Positions 35,149 through 43,855 of a stretch of 64,000 nt of DNA are shown here, piece after piece. Location of the stretch: contig NZ_JBHTLM010000004.1 of assembly GCF_042678945.1 (NCBI RefSeq), positions 62,001 through 126,000 on the forward strand, read 5' to 3'. How positions within the stretch are numbered: the stretch's first letter is position 1; every line of letters begins with the position of its first letter. A program made the position numbers and the translations under genes. The DNA is from Fontibacillus puldeungensis. GTDB taxonomy: Bacteria; Bacillota; Bacilli; Paenibacillales; Paenibacillaceae. The notes under the pieces were generated by a model. The model made no database searches and was not told where the DNA came from. It saw only the letters and a list, made by a program, of their open reading frames with translations.

Positions 35149-35186
35149 GCGTCCCATCGTGAATAGACGATGGGACGCTTTTTTCT
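35149..35186 (+). terminator. Original terminator of tRNA-Leu, displaced by the island
   Basis: GCGTCCCATCGT and ACGATGGGACGC form a perfect 12-bp stem around GAATAG, followed by TTTTTTCTT. It sits just after the right att copy, while the intact tRNA copy at 30485 has no such structure directly behind it. Confidence 0.88.
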
Positions 35187-35227
35187 TATGGCTTAAGCCA
35201 GTTGAGTACTCGAAGCGTGCGAAACAA

Positions 35228-35256
35228 AAAACCACCCGTTTTACGGGTTGTTATGA
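35228..35256 (-). terminator. Possible minus-strand terminator in the gap before the Big2 gene
   Basis: On the minus strand AACCCG and CGGG(T)GGTT form a short stem with one mismatch, followed by T6. No minus-strand gene lies just to the right, so its purpose is unclear. I see nothing else convincing in 35187-35476. Confidence 0.35.
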
Positions 35257-35476
35257 TTTGAAAGTGGTTTAGATACAACGTTTATAGCAACCGTTACGAT
35301 AGTATAGTAAAATGTATCCAGTTGGGAGGATTGGTATCATATTTTGCTTGTACAAAGAATAAAGGCATTTTTTTCTAGCAAAAGGTAACGAAATGACTCC
35401 CAAATGTCGATACAAAATGTAGAGGACTGGAAAAAGGTTCCGGTTAGAGTGACAAAAAACCAAAGGAGAGAAATGA

Positions 35477-37744
35477 ATGTTTGCTAACAGGAAAATGACG
35501 ATGTGGTTCCTCACTATGGCCCTGCTCCTTGCGGCCCTGTTTCCAACAGGTGTTTTTGCAGCCGCCGGAGACGTGAATTCTATAGCCATCGATGGTGAGA
35601 ATACGACGTTTGAGCTTGGAGTCGGCAAGACAAAGCAGCTTAAGGTATGGGCTTCCGTGGAAGGTTCCACTTCAAAGAAAGATGTAACGGACTATGCAAC
35701 TTGGACTTATACTTCTGATAATGGGGCTACCCTTAAACTGGATAAAGGTTTAGTAACTCCTACGAAAAGTGGTACAGCCATCATTAAAGCGGTATATTCG
35801 GGTTCTTCTTCGATTATTACTGTAAAAGTTGTAGATACATATTCGAAACTAACCCTGGATTACAAGCTGAGCGGCAAATATAGCCTAAACGGCAATGAAC
35901 AGGATTTGCTTGTAAAAGCGTTGGCTAAAACGGACAGTACGATGATTGATCCAAAAGACGTAACGGCAGATGCGGACTGGAGTTCATCCAATGCCGCCGT
36001 TTTGACGGTTGATAAAGGGAAAATTACCCTGGTAGGTGAAGGTAAGGCGACAATTACCGCAAAATATCTCGGCCTTACGGATTCCTATGAAGCTACGGTA
36101 ACTTCTCCTTACTCCGCTCTGAAGCTGTATAAAGTTGCCTCCCCTGATGTGCTTGTTGGCGAAAATCAGGATATTGAGTCCATTATGGCGGACAAAGAGA
36201 TCCAACTGCGTGCTAAAACTGTGTTGTCCGCAGACAAGACGGAATCCGATGTATCGGACAAGGCGACTTGGAGCTCTTCGGATACCAGCGTGGCTACAGT
36301 GAAGGGCGGTAAAGTAACGATTCTCACGGTCGGCAAAACGACCATTAAAGCATCTTATCTGGGCAACCAAACGAGCGTAGATATTTATGTACGCGCTCCT
36401 TATGAGGCCATTATTCTTACGCCTACTGCGGATCAAATGCTTTTTATAGGCGAAAAGCTGCAAATGAAGGCGGAAGTGAGAAGCAGCGCCAACCAACCTA
36501 CGAATGTGAGCGACAGTGCCGAATGGTCCTCTTCCAACAAAATGACAGCAACGGTAGATAGTCACGGAGTGGTTGAAGCGAAAGCAGCCGGGACAACGAA
36601 CATCAAAGCTAGTTATCAAGGTGTAAGCAAGACCTTCAAACTGACCGTCAACCCAACGATTACCAAGCTTGAAGCCGAAAAGACCGAACTAGATCTTTTA
36701 AAAGGGGCTTCGGTCAGTGTTCCTAAAGTTACTGCTACGAAACTGGACGGCGACAAGATTGACTTGACCGATACGATGGTTTGGACTTCGGATCATGATG
36801 ACATCGCAACGGTAAAAGACGGCAAAATCGTTTCCAAAGAAACGAGTGGAACTGCGCTTTCGTCCACTGTGACATTGACCGGGAAACTTCCGGAGATCGG
36901 CTCGGCGCTAACCTCAAATTCCGCTTTTCGTGGTACAGGTTCAAGTGTAGTTACTGTGAAGTTGACTGTTAAGGAAAAAGTGTTGGCATTGGTTGCTGAA
37001 GATGAACGCTTAAGCCTTGTCATTGGCGAAGATACAGTTCTTCCTAAAGTAAATGCTGTATTTGAAAATGGGGAAGAATCCGCAAATCTTACGGATTTGG
37101 AGTGGACTGTAACAGGTTCCAATGCGGTATTGAAAACTACGGCTGACGGGAAGAAGATTAAAGGCTTAACGAAAGGTACCGCTGCGTTGAAGGCGACCTA
37201 TTCGAATAAGACACTCAGCATTCCGGTAACGATTGAGCCTAAAATCACCAAGATTGTAGTTGACCCGCAAACGCTAGAATTGAATTTGAAAAAATCAAAA
37301 GCGATTAAGGCAACAGGTTATTACACGAACGGCAAAACGGTCAACTTATCCAGCAAAATGGATTGGAAATCTTCAAACGAAAATATTGCCAGCATTTCCA
37401 CGACCTCGGTCAAAGCCATCGCTGAAGGTACGGCTACCATCACCGGTTCTTATCAAGGTCAAAGTGTAAGTGTAAAGATTAATGTGGTACCGAAGCTTAA
37501 CAAGCTTACGGTGGAAGAGAAGAGGTTGGTACTGGCGCCGGGATCCGCTAAAACGGTCGTCATTACGGCTGAATACGATACCGGGAAAACTTCAGCGGTA
37601 ACGGACAGCGCAACTTGGACCAGTTCTAAACCTTCCGTCGCCAAAGTGAGTGCCGGGCGAATTGAAGCGGTAGCTAAAGGCAGTGCCTCGATTAAAGCTA
37701 AATTCGGGGGAAAGACAGTTACCATTAGCGTATCGGTAAAATAA
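35477..37744 (+). CDS. Secreted protein of tandem Big2 (bacterial Ig-like) repeats
   Basis: A signal peptide (FLTMALLLAALFPTGVFAA) is followed by about eight Ig-like group 2 domains of 80-90 residues. Each has the pattern (D/S)xATW(T/S)SS, xxATVxxGxV, then GTaxIKAsYxG. Examples are ATWSSSDTSVATVKGGKV, AEWSSSNKMTATVDSHGV and ATWTSSKPSVAKVSAGRI. There is no SLH, LPXTG or other anchor, and no catalytic domain. It is probably a surface-associated or released adhesin or structural protein. AAAGGAGAG precedes ATG 35477. Confidence 0.92.
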   Translation: MFANRKMTMWFLTMALLLAALFPTGVFAAAGDVNSIAIDGENTTFELGVGKTKQLKVWASVEGSTSKKDVTDYATWTYTSDNGATLKLDKGLVTPTKSGTAIIKAVYSGSSSIITVKVVDTYSKLTLDYKLSGKYSLNGNEQDLLVKALAKTDSTMIDPKDVTADADWSSSNAAVLTVDKGKITLVGEGKATITAKYLGLTDSYEATVTSPYSALKLYKVASPDVLVGENQDIESIMADKEIQLRAKTVLSADKTESDVSDKATWSSSDTSVATVKGGKVTILTVGKTTIKASYLGNQTSVDIYVRAPYEAIILTPTADQMLFIGEKLQMKAEVRSSANQPTNVSDSAEWSSSNKMTATVDSHGVVEAKAAGTTNIKASYQGVSKTFKLTVNPTITKLEAEKTELDLLKGASVSVPKVTATKLDGDKIDLTDTMVWTSDHDDIATVKDGKIVSKETSGTALSSTVTLTGKLPEIGSALTSNSAFRGTGSSVVTVKLTVKEKVLALVAEDERLSLVIGEDTVLPKVNAVFENGEESANLTDLEWTVTGSNAVLKTTADGKKIKGLTKGTAALKATYSNKTLSIPVTIEPKITKIVVDPQTLELNLKKSKAIKATGYYTNGKTVNLSSKMDWKSSNENIASISTTSVKAIAEGTATITGSYQGQSVSVKINVVPKLNKLTVEEKRLVLAPGSAKTVVITAEYDTGKTSAVTDSATWTSSKPSVAKVSAGRIEAVAKGSASIKAKFGGKTVTISVSVK

Positions 37745-37758
37745 AACCTAAACAAGGG

Positions 37759-37794
37759 GTCCGCCTTATGGTAAAATAAGGCGGACTTTTTTTT
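37759..37794 (+). terminator. Terminator of the Big2 gene
   Basis: GTCCGCCTTAT and ATAAGGCGGAC form a perfect 11-bp stem followed by T8. Confidence 0.92.
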
Positions 37795-37809
37795 GAAAGG
37801 ACTACATCA

Positions 37810-38742
37810 ATGAGCAGACATCAGTATTGTTATAGGAAATTGGGTTTGATGGGCAAAGTGATGCGGATGGTCCTTTGCTTATGCCTATTTTGCATGTTGT
37901 TATCTGGGTGCGGCATAAGTATCGAAGGAACGGTAGGCGGGGAGGCGTTAAATAATTCATCCAATTCTCCCGGTGTAACATCAACGAGCGAACTACGGGT
38001 TATTTTTCTAGATGTCGGCCAAGGGGCTTCTCAGCTTATCATTAGTCCAAGTGGTAAAACGATGCTTATCGATGCCGGGAATAACAGTCAGGAACAGGCC
38101 ATGATTCAGTATCTTCATAAGTATGGTGTAAATCGGCTTGATATTGTCATTGGTACTCATCCCGATGCTGACCATATCGGAGGCCTCGATCGTGTCATTC
38201 GCAATATGGACATTGGAGAGGTATATATGCCTAAGGTTACGTCCAACACACAGACATTTAAATCGGTGCTTGAGGCTATTCGCTCTAAAGGTCTTAAGGT
38301 GAAAACAGCTAAAGCGGGGCTAGAACTAAAATTCGACGACAAGGTTCAGGTCCGAATGCTCGCTCCTGTGAAGCCAGCGGAGGATAATAACAATATGAGT
38401 GCTGTCGCGAAGGTGACTTATGGCAACACCTCATATTTACTTACCGGAGACGCTGAACGTGATAGTGAAAAGGAAATGATCGCCTCCGGGGCTAACCTGC
38501 AAGCTGATGTTTTGCTGGTAGGACATCATGGATCAAAGTCTTCAACCTCTGAGCGTTTTCTTAATGCAGTGAATCCAAAATACACCGTCATACAAGTCGG
38601 TGAAAATTCATACGGGCACCCTACTAAGCTTATCCTTGATCGACTAGCGAAGCACCATACTAAAATATATCGTAACGACCGACAGGGAACGGTCGAGATT
38701 GCATCCGACGGTGAGAAGTACAAAATCACGACGGAAAGGTGA
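37810..38742 (+). CDS. ComEC-like metallo-beta-lactamase-fold lipoprotein
   Basis: The 310-residue protein has a lipoprotein signal ending LLSGC. It then carries a metallo-hydrolase domain like the C-terminal part of the DNA-uptake protein ComEC: FLDVGQGASQLII, LIDAGNN, GTHPDADHIGG with the metal ligands, YLLTGDAE, and VGHHGSKSST. There are no ComEC channel helices. It would act outside the membrane, perhaps as a nuclease or phosphodiesterase. AAAGGA precedes ATG 37810. It lies 6 bases before a DUF3006 gene, a frequent partner. Confidence 0.9.
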   Translation: MSRHQYCYRKLGLMGKVMRMVLCLCLFCMLLSGCGISIEGTVGGEALNNSSNSPGVTSTSELRVIFLDVGQGASQLIISPSGKTMLIDAGNNSQEQAMIQYLHKYGVNRLDIVIGTHPDADHIGGLDRVIRNMDIGEVYMPKVTSNTQTFKSVLEAIRSKGLKVKTAKAGLELKFDDKVQVRMLAPVKPAEDNNNMSAVAKVTYGNTSYLLTGDAERDSEKEMIASGANLQADVLLVGHHGSKSSTSERFLNAVNPKYTVIQVGENSYGHPTKLILDRLAKHHTKIYRNDRQGTVEIASDGEKYKITTER

Positions 38743-38748
38743 GAACGC

Positions 38749-38961
38749 ATGGCCCATATAGTAGAAGGCTTTGAAGGTGACTTTTGCATTATCGAATCGG
38801 ACGGCAAAACGCGAGATATTCCGCGAAAGCTGGTTGACCCAACGGTAAAAGCCGGAGATGTGGTAGAATGGAATGGTAACAAATGGATGACAAATCGGAA
38901 CAAAACAGATGATCGAAGCAGAGAAATCAAAGAGCTGATGGATGAAGTATGGGAAGAATAA
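38749..38961 (+). CDS. DUF3006 small protein
   Basis: The 70-residue protein has the DUF3006 beta-rich pattern IVEGFEGDFCIIESDG, then IPRKLVDPTVKAGDVVEW. These small proteins often sit next to ComEC-like hydrolases, as here. The role is unknown. GAAAGGTGAG precedes ATG 38749. Confidence 0.88.
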   Translation: MAHIVEGFEGDFCIIESDGKTRDIPRKLVDPTVKAGDVVEWNGNKWMTNRNKTDDRSREIKELMDEVWEE

Positions 38962-38980
38962 TTCATTAAGGGGGAAATGT

Positions 38981-39499
38981 ATGTTAACAAGGCCAGCGAT
39001 TGGTGAGTATGCAGCATATTTTGAACCGTATATTCAGCTAGTTCCGGAAGGGGAAGTTGTTAGCCTGCTACAGGCTCAGCCTGAACTCGCCGTCCGACAA
39101 TTAGGCCATTGTACTGAAGAGCAAGGGGATTTTCGCTACGCGGAAGGGAAATGGAGCTTAAAAGAAGTACTTGGGCACATCACCGATACAGAGCGTGTTA
39201 TGAGCTACCGGCTGCTGAGAATTGCGAGAGGCGATAAAACGCCGCTTCCTTCGTTCGAAGAATCTTTATTTGTCAGCAATGCACATTTTGGTCGGTTTTC
39301 AGTGTCAGAGCTGCTCAGCGATTTTGCGACCGTGAGACAATCGACGTTAGCGCTGGTTCGTCAGCTTGATGATGATGCTTGGTTGCGCATCGGAACCGCT
39401 AGTGATAAGAATGTATCTGCACGAGCGCTTGCCTTTATTATGGCAGGGCATGCGAATCATCACCTTAACATTATTCGAGAGCGTTATTTGCAGGTTTGA
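38981..39499 (+). CDS. DinB-family putative metal-dependent enzyme
   Basis: The 172-residue helical protein fits the DinB/YfiT four-helix fold. It has GKWSLKEVLGHITDTERVM with one His ligand, and GHANHHLNIIRERYL at the C-terminus with the other two. Members include bacillithiol transferases and damage-induced proteins. The specific reaction is not evident. I choose ATG 38981 after GGGGGAA, rather than the earlier in-frame ATG 38942 inside the DUF3006 gene. Confidence 0.88.
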   Translation: MLTRPAIGEYAAYFEPYIQLVPEGEVVSLLQAQPELAVRQLGHCTEEQGDFRYAEGKWSLKEVLGHITDTERVMSYRLLRIARGDKTPLPSFEESLFVSNAHFGRFSVSELLSDFATVRQSTLALVRQLDDDAWLRIGTASDKNVSARALAFIMAGHANHHLNIIRERYLQV

Positions 39500-39540
39500 A
39501 GCGATTTAACGAACGGAAACTGCAAATTTAGAGTATGGTA

Positions 39541-39588
39541 AAAAGCGCGAGTGGAAGAAGTCGATGGCTTCTTTACGCTCGCGCTTTT
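39541..39588. terminator. Bidirectional terminator between DinB and manA genes
   Basis: AAAAGCGCGAG pairs with CTCGCGCTTTT, with GAAGAAG/CTTCTTT continuing inward. T and A runs lie at both ends. Confidence 0.88.
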
Positions 39589-39605
39589 GTGCTGGTGTGT
39601 GTCGC

Positions 39606-40550
39606 TTATTCGTGCGCCATGATAAATTCAAGCTTGCCGTCCAATTGATACGGACCGAACTCTACAGGAAGAATGAAGTGATCCCCTTTAGCTAGCGGAT
39701 AACTTTGCCCTGCTACAGTTAATGTGCCATTACCGGCCAGCACGCTGAAGATCGTATATTTGTCATTTGCAGGTATTTGGGCGAGGCCGTCTACGTCCCA
39801 TTTTTCTACTGTAAAGAAAGAATTGGATACAAAAGACGTTACGGTAATTCCCTCTCTTTTGGTGCTATCGTATTTAATGGGCTCATAAGCCTGAGGGATG
39901 GTCGTGACCTCGATTGCTTTCTCTAGGTGAAGCTCCCGAGTATTTCCGTTTTTGTCTTTACGATCATAATCATATACGCGGTACGTCGTATCTGAGCTTT
40001 GCTGCGTTTCCAGTACAACGATGCCCTTACCCAGGGCATGAATGGTACCGCTAGGAACGTAGAAGAAGTCCCCAGGTTTAACCGGAACTCGAGTCAGAAG
40101 GTCATCCCAATCGCCGTCATTAATCATATTGACCAGTTGTTCTTTCGTTTCTGCCTCATGACCATAGACGATGGCGGAGCCTGGTTCGGCGTCAACGATG
40201 TACCAGCATTCCGTCTTGCCAAGTTCTCCGTTTTCATGTTTTCCGGCATATTCATCATCCGGATGAACCTGTACTGACAAGTCATCCGAGGCGTCAAGAA
40301 GCTTCGTTAACAGGGGAAATACGGTGGAGTTCGACCGGAACAGCTCAGAATGCGAGGTCCAGAGGTCTCCCAGCTTCATCCCTTGGTACGGTCCACTTTT
40401 AACAACGCTTTGGCCATTTGGATGAGCGGAAACTGCCCAGCATTCACCGGTATGGTCATTCGGAATAGCGTAGCCAAATAGATCTCTTAGCTTCGTTCCG
40501 CCCCAAATACGTTCCTGAAATACGGGTTGCAAAAAAATCGGTTCGTTCAT
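39606..40550 (-). CDS. manA: Mannose-6-phosphate isomerase
   Basis: ManA interconverts mannose-6-phosphate and fructose-6-phosphate. The 314-residue type I enzyme, of the short Bacillota form, carries the zinc-site blocks QVHPDDEYA (Gln and His), KTECWYI with Glu, and PSGTIHALGKG with the last His. A cupin-like tail follows. GGAGATAAACCGAA precedes ATG 40550. It lies 31 bases downstream of the ROK kinase gene on the same strand, so the two probably share a transcript. Confidence 0.93.
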   Translation of the reverse strand: MNEPIFLQPVFQERIWGGTKLRDLFGYAIPNDHTGECWAVSAHPNGQSVVKSGPYQGMKLGDLWTSHSELFRSNSTVFPLLTKLLDASDDLSVQVHPDDEYAGKHENGELGKTECWYIVDAEPGSAIVYGHEAETKEQLVNMINDGDWDDLLTRVPVKPGDFFYVPSGTIHALGKGIVVLETQQSSDTTYRVYDYDRKDKNGNTRELHLEKAIEVTTIPQAYEPIKYDSTKREGITVTSFVSNSFFTVEKWDVDGLAQIPANDKYTIFSVLAGNGTLTVAGQSYPLAKGDHFILPVEFGPYQLDGKLEFIMAHE

Positions 40551-40581
40551 TTCGGTTTATCTCCTTTATTTAGACATTAAG

Positions 40582-41496
40582 TCAGTATGGTATGTGAATT
40601 AATGCAGCTGCTCCAATGAGCCCGGCATCCTGATGCAAGGCTGCGGGAACAATCGGTGTCTTGCGTCCAGAAGGATTAAGCGCATGCTTGGAAACGTAAG
40701 CCTTTACCGCATCGAATAGCGGCGCGCCAACTTGGGAGACGCCGCCGCCAATGACCAGCTTTTCCGGGTCAAAGGTGTTGATTAACGTGACGCAGCCGAT
40801 GCCAATATACTGGAATATTTTTTGGACGAGCGGACCAATCATCGGATCTCCAGCTGCTGCCAGATCAAAAGCTTCCTTGGAGGAAACTTCACGTCCGAGC
40901 AGTGCAGAGGCCTGTCTGGCCACGGCTGTACCTGAAGCAACGTATTCCCAACAACCTTTTTGTCCGCAAACGCACGTGCCTGCAGCTGGGTCTACTACAA
41001 AATGGCCGACATCGCCGGCGTTGCCGGTAGCTCCTGTAATGAGCTTGCCATGGGAGTAAATGCCCGCACCGATGCCCGTGCTGATCGTGATGAACACGAA
41101 ATGCTCCGCTTCTTTGGCAGCTCCAAGCCATTTCTCGGCCAGAGCAGCAGCGGTGGCGTCATTTTCAAGACGAATCGGCGCACTGAAATGGCGAGCCAGT
41201 GAGTTCACCACCGGGAAGTTCCACCAGCTCGGAAGGTTTGGCGGTTCGGCGATTTTCCCTTCCTTGGTGTTAAGCGGTCCAGGGGCGCCTACGCCAATTC
41301 CGAGTACGTCGGACTCGTTTAAGCCTTCCCCAACAAGCATATTTTTAATGGTATCGGCCATACGATCCACCATTATCTCTGGAGTTATGGTTTGGTCAGT
41401 AGGCAAAGAAGTTTTAACCCGAACGCTTCCGTTCTGATCTACCAAGCCAATTGCCGTCTTGGTTCCTCCGATATCGATCCCGATTGCGTAATTCAA
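40582..41496 (-). CDS. ROK-family sugar kinase (glucokinase/fructokinase-like)
   Basis: The 304-residue protein has the ROK hallmarks: N-terminal phosphate loop IGIDIGGTKTAIGLVD, ENDATAAALAEKW, STGIGAGI, GHFVVDP, and the zinc motif CVCGQKGCWEYVASG. ROK kinases phosphorylate glucose, fructose, mannose or N-acetyl sugars. Placement with manA suggests mannose or fructose, by inference. It starts at TTG 41496, 8 bases after AGGAGG. It is divergent from a LacI-type gene. Confidence 0.9.
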   Translation of the reverse strand: MNYAIGIDIGGTKTAIGLVDQNGSVRVKTSLPTDQTITPEIMVDRMADTIKNMLVGEGLNESDVLGIGVGAPGPLNTKEGKIAEPPNLPSWWNFPVVNSLARHFSAPIRLENDATAAALAEKWLGAAKEAEHFVFITISTGIGAGIYSHGKLITGATGNAGDVGHFVVDPAAGTCVCGQKGCWEYVASGTAVARQASALLGREVSSKEAFDLAAAGDPMIGPLVQKIFQYIGIGCVTLINTFDPEKLVIGGGVSQVGAPLFDAVKAYVSKHALNPSGRKTPIVPAALHQDAGLIGAAALIHIPY

Positions 41497-41540
41497 TCTG
41501 CATTCCTCCTGTTATCGATTCGCACTTTAACTTGACAAAC

Positions 41541-41570
41541 TTGACAATATATTATTTTGTAAAGTATATT
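41541..41570 (+). promoter_or_regulatory. Promoter of the LacI-type regulator
   Basis: TTGACA at 41541-41546 and TATATT at 41565-41570 are 18 bases apart. A second TTGACA lies 9 bases upstream (41532), making a direct repeat CTTGACAA-CTTGACAA that could matter for binding. Confidence 0.6.
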
Positions 41571-41608
41571 TAGGCTAAGTTTAGCATGTTTCGGAAGGAA
41601 TGAAAAGA

Positions 41609-42634
41609 ATGGGCCGGAAAAAGAAAATTTCAATGCAGGATATCGCCGACAAATTGCAAATTTCTAAAAACGCGGTCTCTCTAGCTTTGATGAACAAGCG
41701 GGGCGTGAGTGAAGAAATGCGCATATTGATCCGGCAAACCGCGAAAGAGATGGGCTATGGTCCATTTGGTGCGAAAGAAGCGGGAAATTCCAACGTTCTT
41801 GTGATCGTTCCGGAACGGATTATGAGCTATCAGGATAACGACCATTTTCAGTTTTTTCACGACATGATATGGGGGTTGGAGAAGAGTGCCCGCAAGCAAG
41901 GTCTTAATGCCGTGATAACCCCGATAGACCACGATATGGAACTAGAGCTGAAACTACCGGGTCAATTCACGGATATTCCGTATCGGGGCGTTATTTTGTT
42001 CGGAATCGCGGATAAGGCGTACGCTCGTCTTCTATGGCAAATGGATATGCCGCTGGTGATGCTCGATTCCTATTATCGCGATCTTCCTTGTCCGGTTGTA
42101 ACATCGGCGAATATGGAAGGGGCTTATGAGATGGTTACCTATCTTATTCAAGCCGGGCACCGCAAGATTGGGTTTATTGGGCCGACAAATTTGACGACCA
42201 GCCATGAGGATCGATGGTTCGGGTACTGGAAAGCGATGCAAAATCACGGCCTAGAAGCTTGCTCGGATTGCAGTCTTACGATTTCACAGGGTTATGGCCA
42301 TACTACCGAGGAAATCGCTGCTTTTCTGGAGCGCTTGTCTGAGTGGCCAACCGCTTTTTTCTGCGGGAATGACCGAATTGCTTATATTCTTGCCGGTTTA
42401 CTCGCGGAACGAAACGTATTGCTGCCAGATGAGGTATCCATCGCCGGGTTTGATGATCTGCACTATGTGAGCAAGGTAAAGTTAGGTATGACGACGATGC
42501 GGGTGGAGAAGGAGAACATGTGCGATGCCGCCGTTTCGCTGCTGCTATCAGAGTACGGCGGTTTGCGGGAAGCGATTCATCGGAGGGTGGCTCCAACCAT
42601 GGTGATTCGTGATTCTGTGAAAGAATTGCAGTGA
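41609..42634 (+). CDS. LacI-family transcriptional regulator
   Basis: The 341-residue protein starts with a LacI helix-turn-helix (ISMQDIADKLQISKNAVSLA, LMNKRGVSEE). It continues with a periplasmic-binding-like sensor domain (GVILFGIADKAYARLLWQM, YLIQAGHRKIGFIGPTN, CGNDRIAYILAGLLAE, DEVSIAGFDDL). ATG 41609 lies 9 bases after GGAAGGA; ATG 41600 abuts that site. Divergence from the ROK-manA pair makes these the likely targets and a sugar the likely inducer. Confidence 0.92.
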   Translation: MGRKKKISMQDIADKLQISKNAVSLALMNKRGVSEEMRILIRQTAKEMGYGPFGAKEAGNSNVLVIVPERIMSYQDNDHFQFFHDMIWGLEKSARKQGLNAVITPIDHDMELELKLPGQFTDIPYRGVILFGIADKAYARLLWQMDMPLVMLDSYYRDLPCPVVTSANMEGAYEMVTYLIQAGHRKIGFIGPTNLTTSHEDRWFGYWKAMQNHGLEACSDCSLTISQGYGHTTEEIAAFLERLSEWPTAFFCGNDRIAYILAGLLAERNVLLPDEVSIAGFDDLHYVSKVKLGMTTMRVEKENMCDAAVSLLLSEYGGLREAIHRRVAPTMVIRDSVKELQ

Positions 42635-42652
42635 TAAGTCGATCATATGATA

Positions 42653-42695
42653 AAAAAGAAACGGTAGAGCTGAAATAGCCTTACCGTTTCTTTTT
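42653..42695. terminator. Bidirectional terminator between lacI-type gene and sodA
   Basis: AAAAGAAACGGTA pairs with TTACCGTTTCTTTT around a 14-base loop. Confidence 0.85.
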
Positions 42696-42731
42696 ATGAA
42701 ATATCATTTATATCATAAGAGCTGAGCTCTC

Positions 42732-43349
42732 TTATTTGCTCAGTGCAGCTTCGTAACGTTTCTCAACTTCAGACCAGTTGACGACGTTGAAGAAAGCAGC
42801 GATGTAATCTGGGCGTTTGTTTTGATATTTCAGGTAGTAAGCATGCTCCCAAACATCGAGGCCAAGGATTGGAGTTTTCCCTTCCATCAATGGGGAGTCT
42901 TGGTTTGGCAAGCTGTATACCGACAATTTGCCGTTAGTGTCTACAGCCAGGAATGCCCAGCCGCTACCAAAACGAGTTGTTGCTGCTTTCGAGAAATCTT
43001 CTTTGAATTTGTCGAAGCCGCCAAGCTCGTTGTTAATAGCTTCGGCAATTTTCCCAGATGGTTGGCCGCCGCCATTTGGACCGATAACTTCCCAGAACAG
43101 CGAGTGGTTAGCATGGCCGCCGCCATTGTTGCGAACTGCCGTGCGAATGCTTTCAGGTACGCTGTCCAGATCAGCAATCAAATCCTCAACGGATTTGGAT
43201 TGAAGCTCAGGAGCGGATTCCAAAGCTGCATTCAGGTTAGTTACATACGTATTATGGTGACGATCATGGTGAATCATCATCGTTTGTTCATCGATATGCG
43301 GTTCAAGTGCGTTATTAGCGTAAGGTAAAGCAGGTAATTGATGTGCCAT
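42732..43349 (-). CDS. sodA: Superoxide dismutase (Mn/Fe type)
   Basis: SodA converts superoxide to peroxide and oxygen. The 205-residue enzyme has the metal ligands in EQTMMIHHDRHHNTYV, GGGHANHSLFW and GLDVWEHAYYLKYQN, and the tail NVVNWSEVEKRY. The pattern GGGxxNHSLFW and GSGWAFL suits the Mn cambialistic group. Its promoter (TTGACT, 17 bases, TATAAT) carries a 31-bp element shared with the regulator gene at 43847-44494. Confidence 0.97.
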   Translation of the reverse strand: MAHQLPALPYANNALEPHIDEQTMMIHHDRHHNTYVTNLNAALESAPELQSKSVEDLIADLDSVPESIRTAVRNNGGGHANHSLFWEVIGPNGGGQPSGKIAEAINNELGGFDKFKEDFSKAATTRFGSGWAFLAVDTNGKLSVYSLPNQDSPLMEGKTPILGLDVWEHAYYLKYQNKRPDYIAAFFNVVNWSEVEKRYEAALSK

Positions 43350-43399
43350 TTGTTATTCATCCTCTCAATTGTTTTATGTAATTTGTTTCCGACAACCTC

Positions 43400-43428
43400 A
43401 TTATAGAACTGTATTCGAACTTAGTCAA
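43400..43428 (-). promoter_or_regulatory. sodA promoter
   Basis: Reading the minus strand, TTGACT (43428-43423) and TATAAT (43405-43400) are 17 bases apart. The -35 lies inside the shared 31-bp element. Confidence 0.85.
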
Positions 43429-43448
43429 CATAAATGTATATTAAGTAT
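43418..43448. repeat. 31-bp shared promoter element, sodA copy
   Basis: AACTTAGTCAACAT followed by AAATGTATATTAAGTAT is matched at 44587-44617 with 28 of 31 bases identical. It covers the minus-strand -35 box TTGACTAAG and the bases upstream of it. Confidence 0.8.
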
Positions 43449-43467
43449 GTTAATTAGACTGTGGACG

Positions 43468-43496
43468 TTGACAAAATCCCAGTTAGTCATCATAAT
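43468..43496 (+). promoter_or_regulatory. Promoter of the DUF1450 gene
   Basis: TTGACA at 43468-43473 and CATAAT at 43491-43496 are 17 bases apart, and face away from sodA. Confidence 0.7.
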
Positions 43497-43538
43497 GATT
43501 GATCGAACAAGGACTTCTAAATATGGGGTGATCCTGCC

Positions 43539-43790
43539 ATGGGAATGGGTATCGTCATCGTCGAGGTTTGCGACAGCAACCTGATGAGCGCATTGGATCT
43601 GGAGCAGTTGGAGCAGGAATATCCCGAAATTGCCGTAATGCGGGCTGACTGCCTTAGTTTATGCGGTTTATGCCGAAAGAGACCATATGTATTGGTTAAC
43701 GGCAAGCGGGTATTTGCCAAAACCCAGGAAGAGTGTCTTAAGCTGACGAAGCGAGCGATAGAAGACGAACTACATGCTTACGATATATAA
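43539..43790 (+). CDS. DUF1450 (YuzB-like) small protein
   Basis: The 83-residue protein keeps the DUF1450 pattern VEVCDSNLMSALDLEQLE, then RADCLSLCGLCRKRPYVLVN with the CxxxCGxC cysteines and a charged end. Such proteins look like small Fe-S or metal-binding ferredoxin-like domains; the role is unknown. It is divergent from sodA. GGGGTGATC precedes ATG 43539. Confidence 0.85.
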   Translation: MGMGIVIVEVCDSNLMSALDLEQLEQEYPEIAVMRADCLSLCGLCRKRPYVLVNGKRVFAKTQEECLKLTKRAIEDELHAYDI

Positions 43791-43825
43791 GGGAAACGTT
43801 TATCGATGTTATATTTAAAAGCAAG

Positions 43826-43855
43826 AAGGCAGCCATTAAGGCTGCCTTACTCTTT
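43826..43855. terminator. Terminator between DUF1450 and SufR-like genes
   Basis: AAGGCAGCC and GGCTGCCTT form a 9-bp stem around ATTAA, followed by ACTCTTTA. It overlaps the end of the minus-strand gene by a few bases. Confidence 0.75.
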
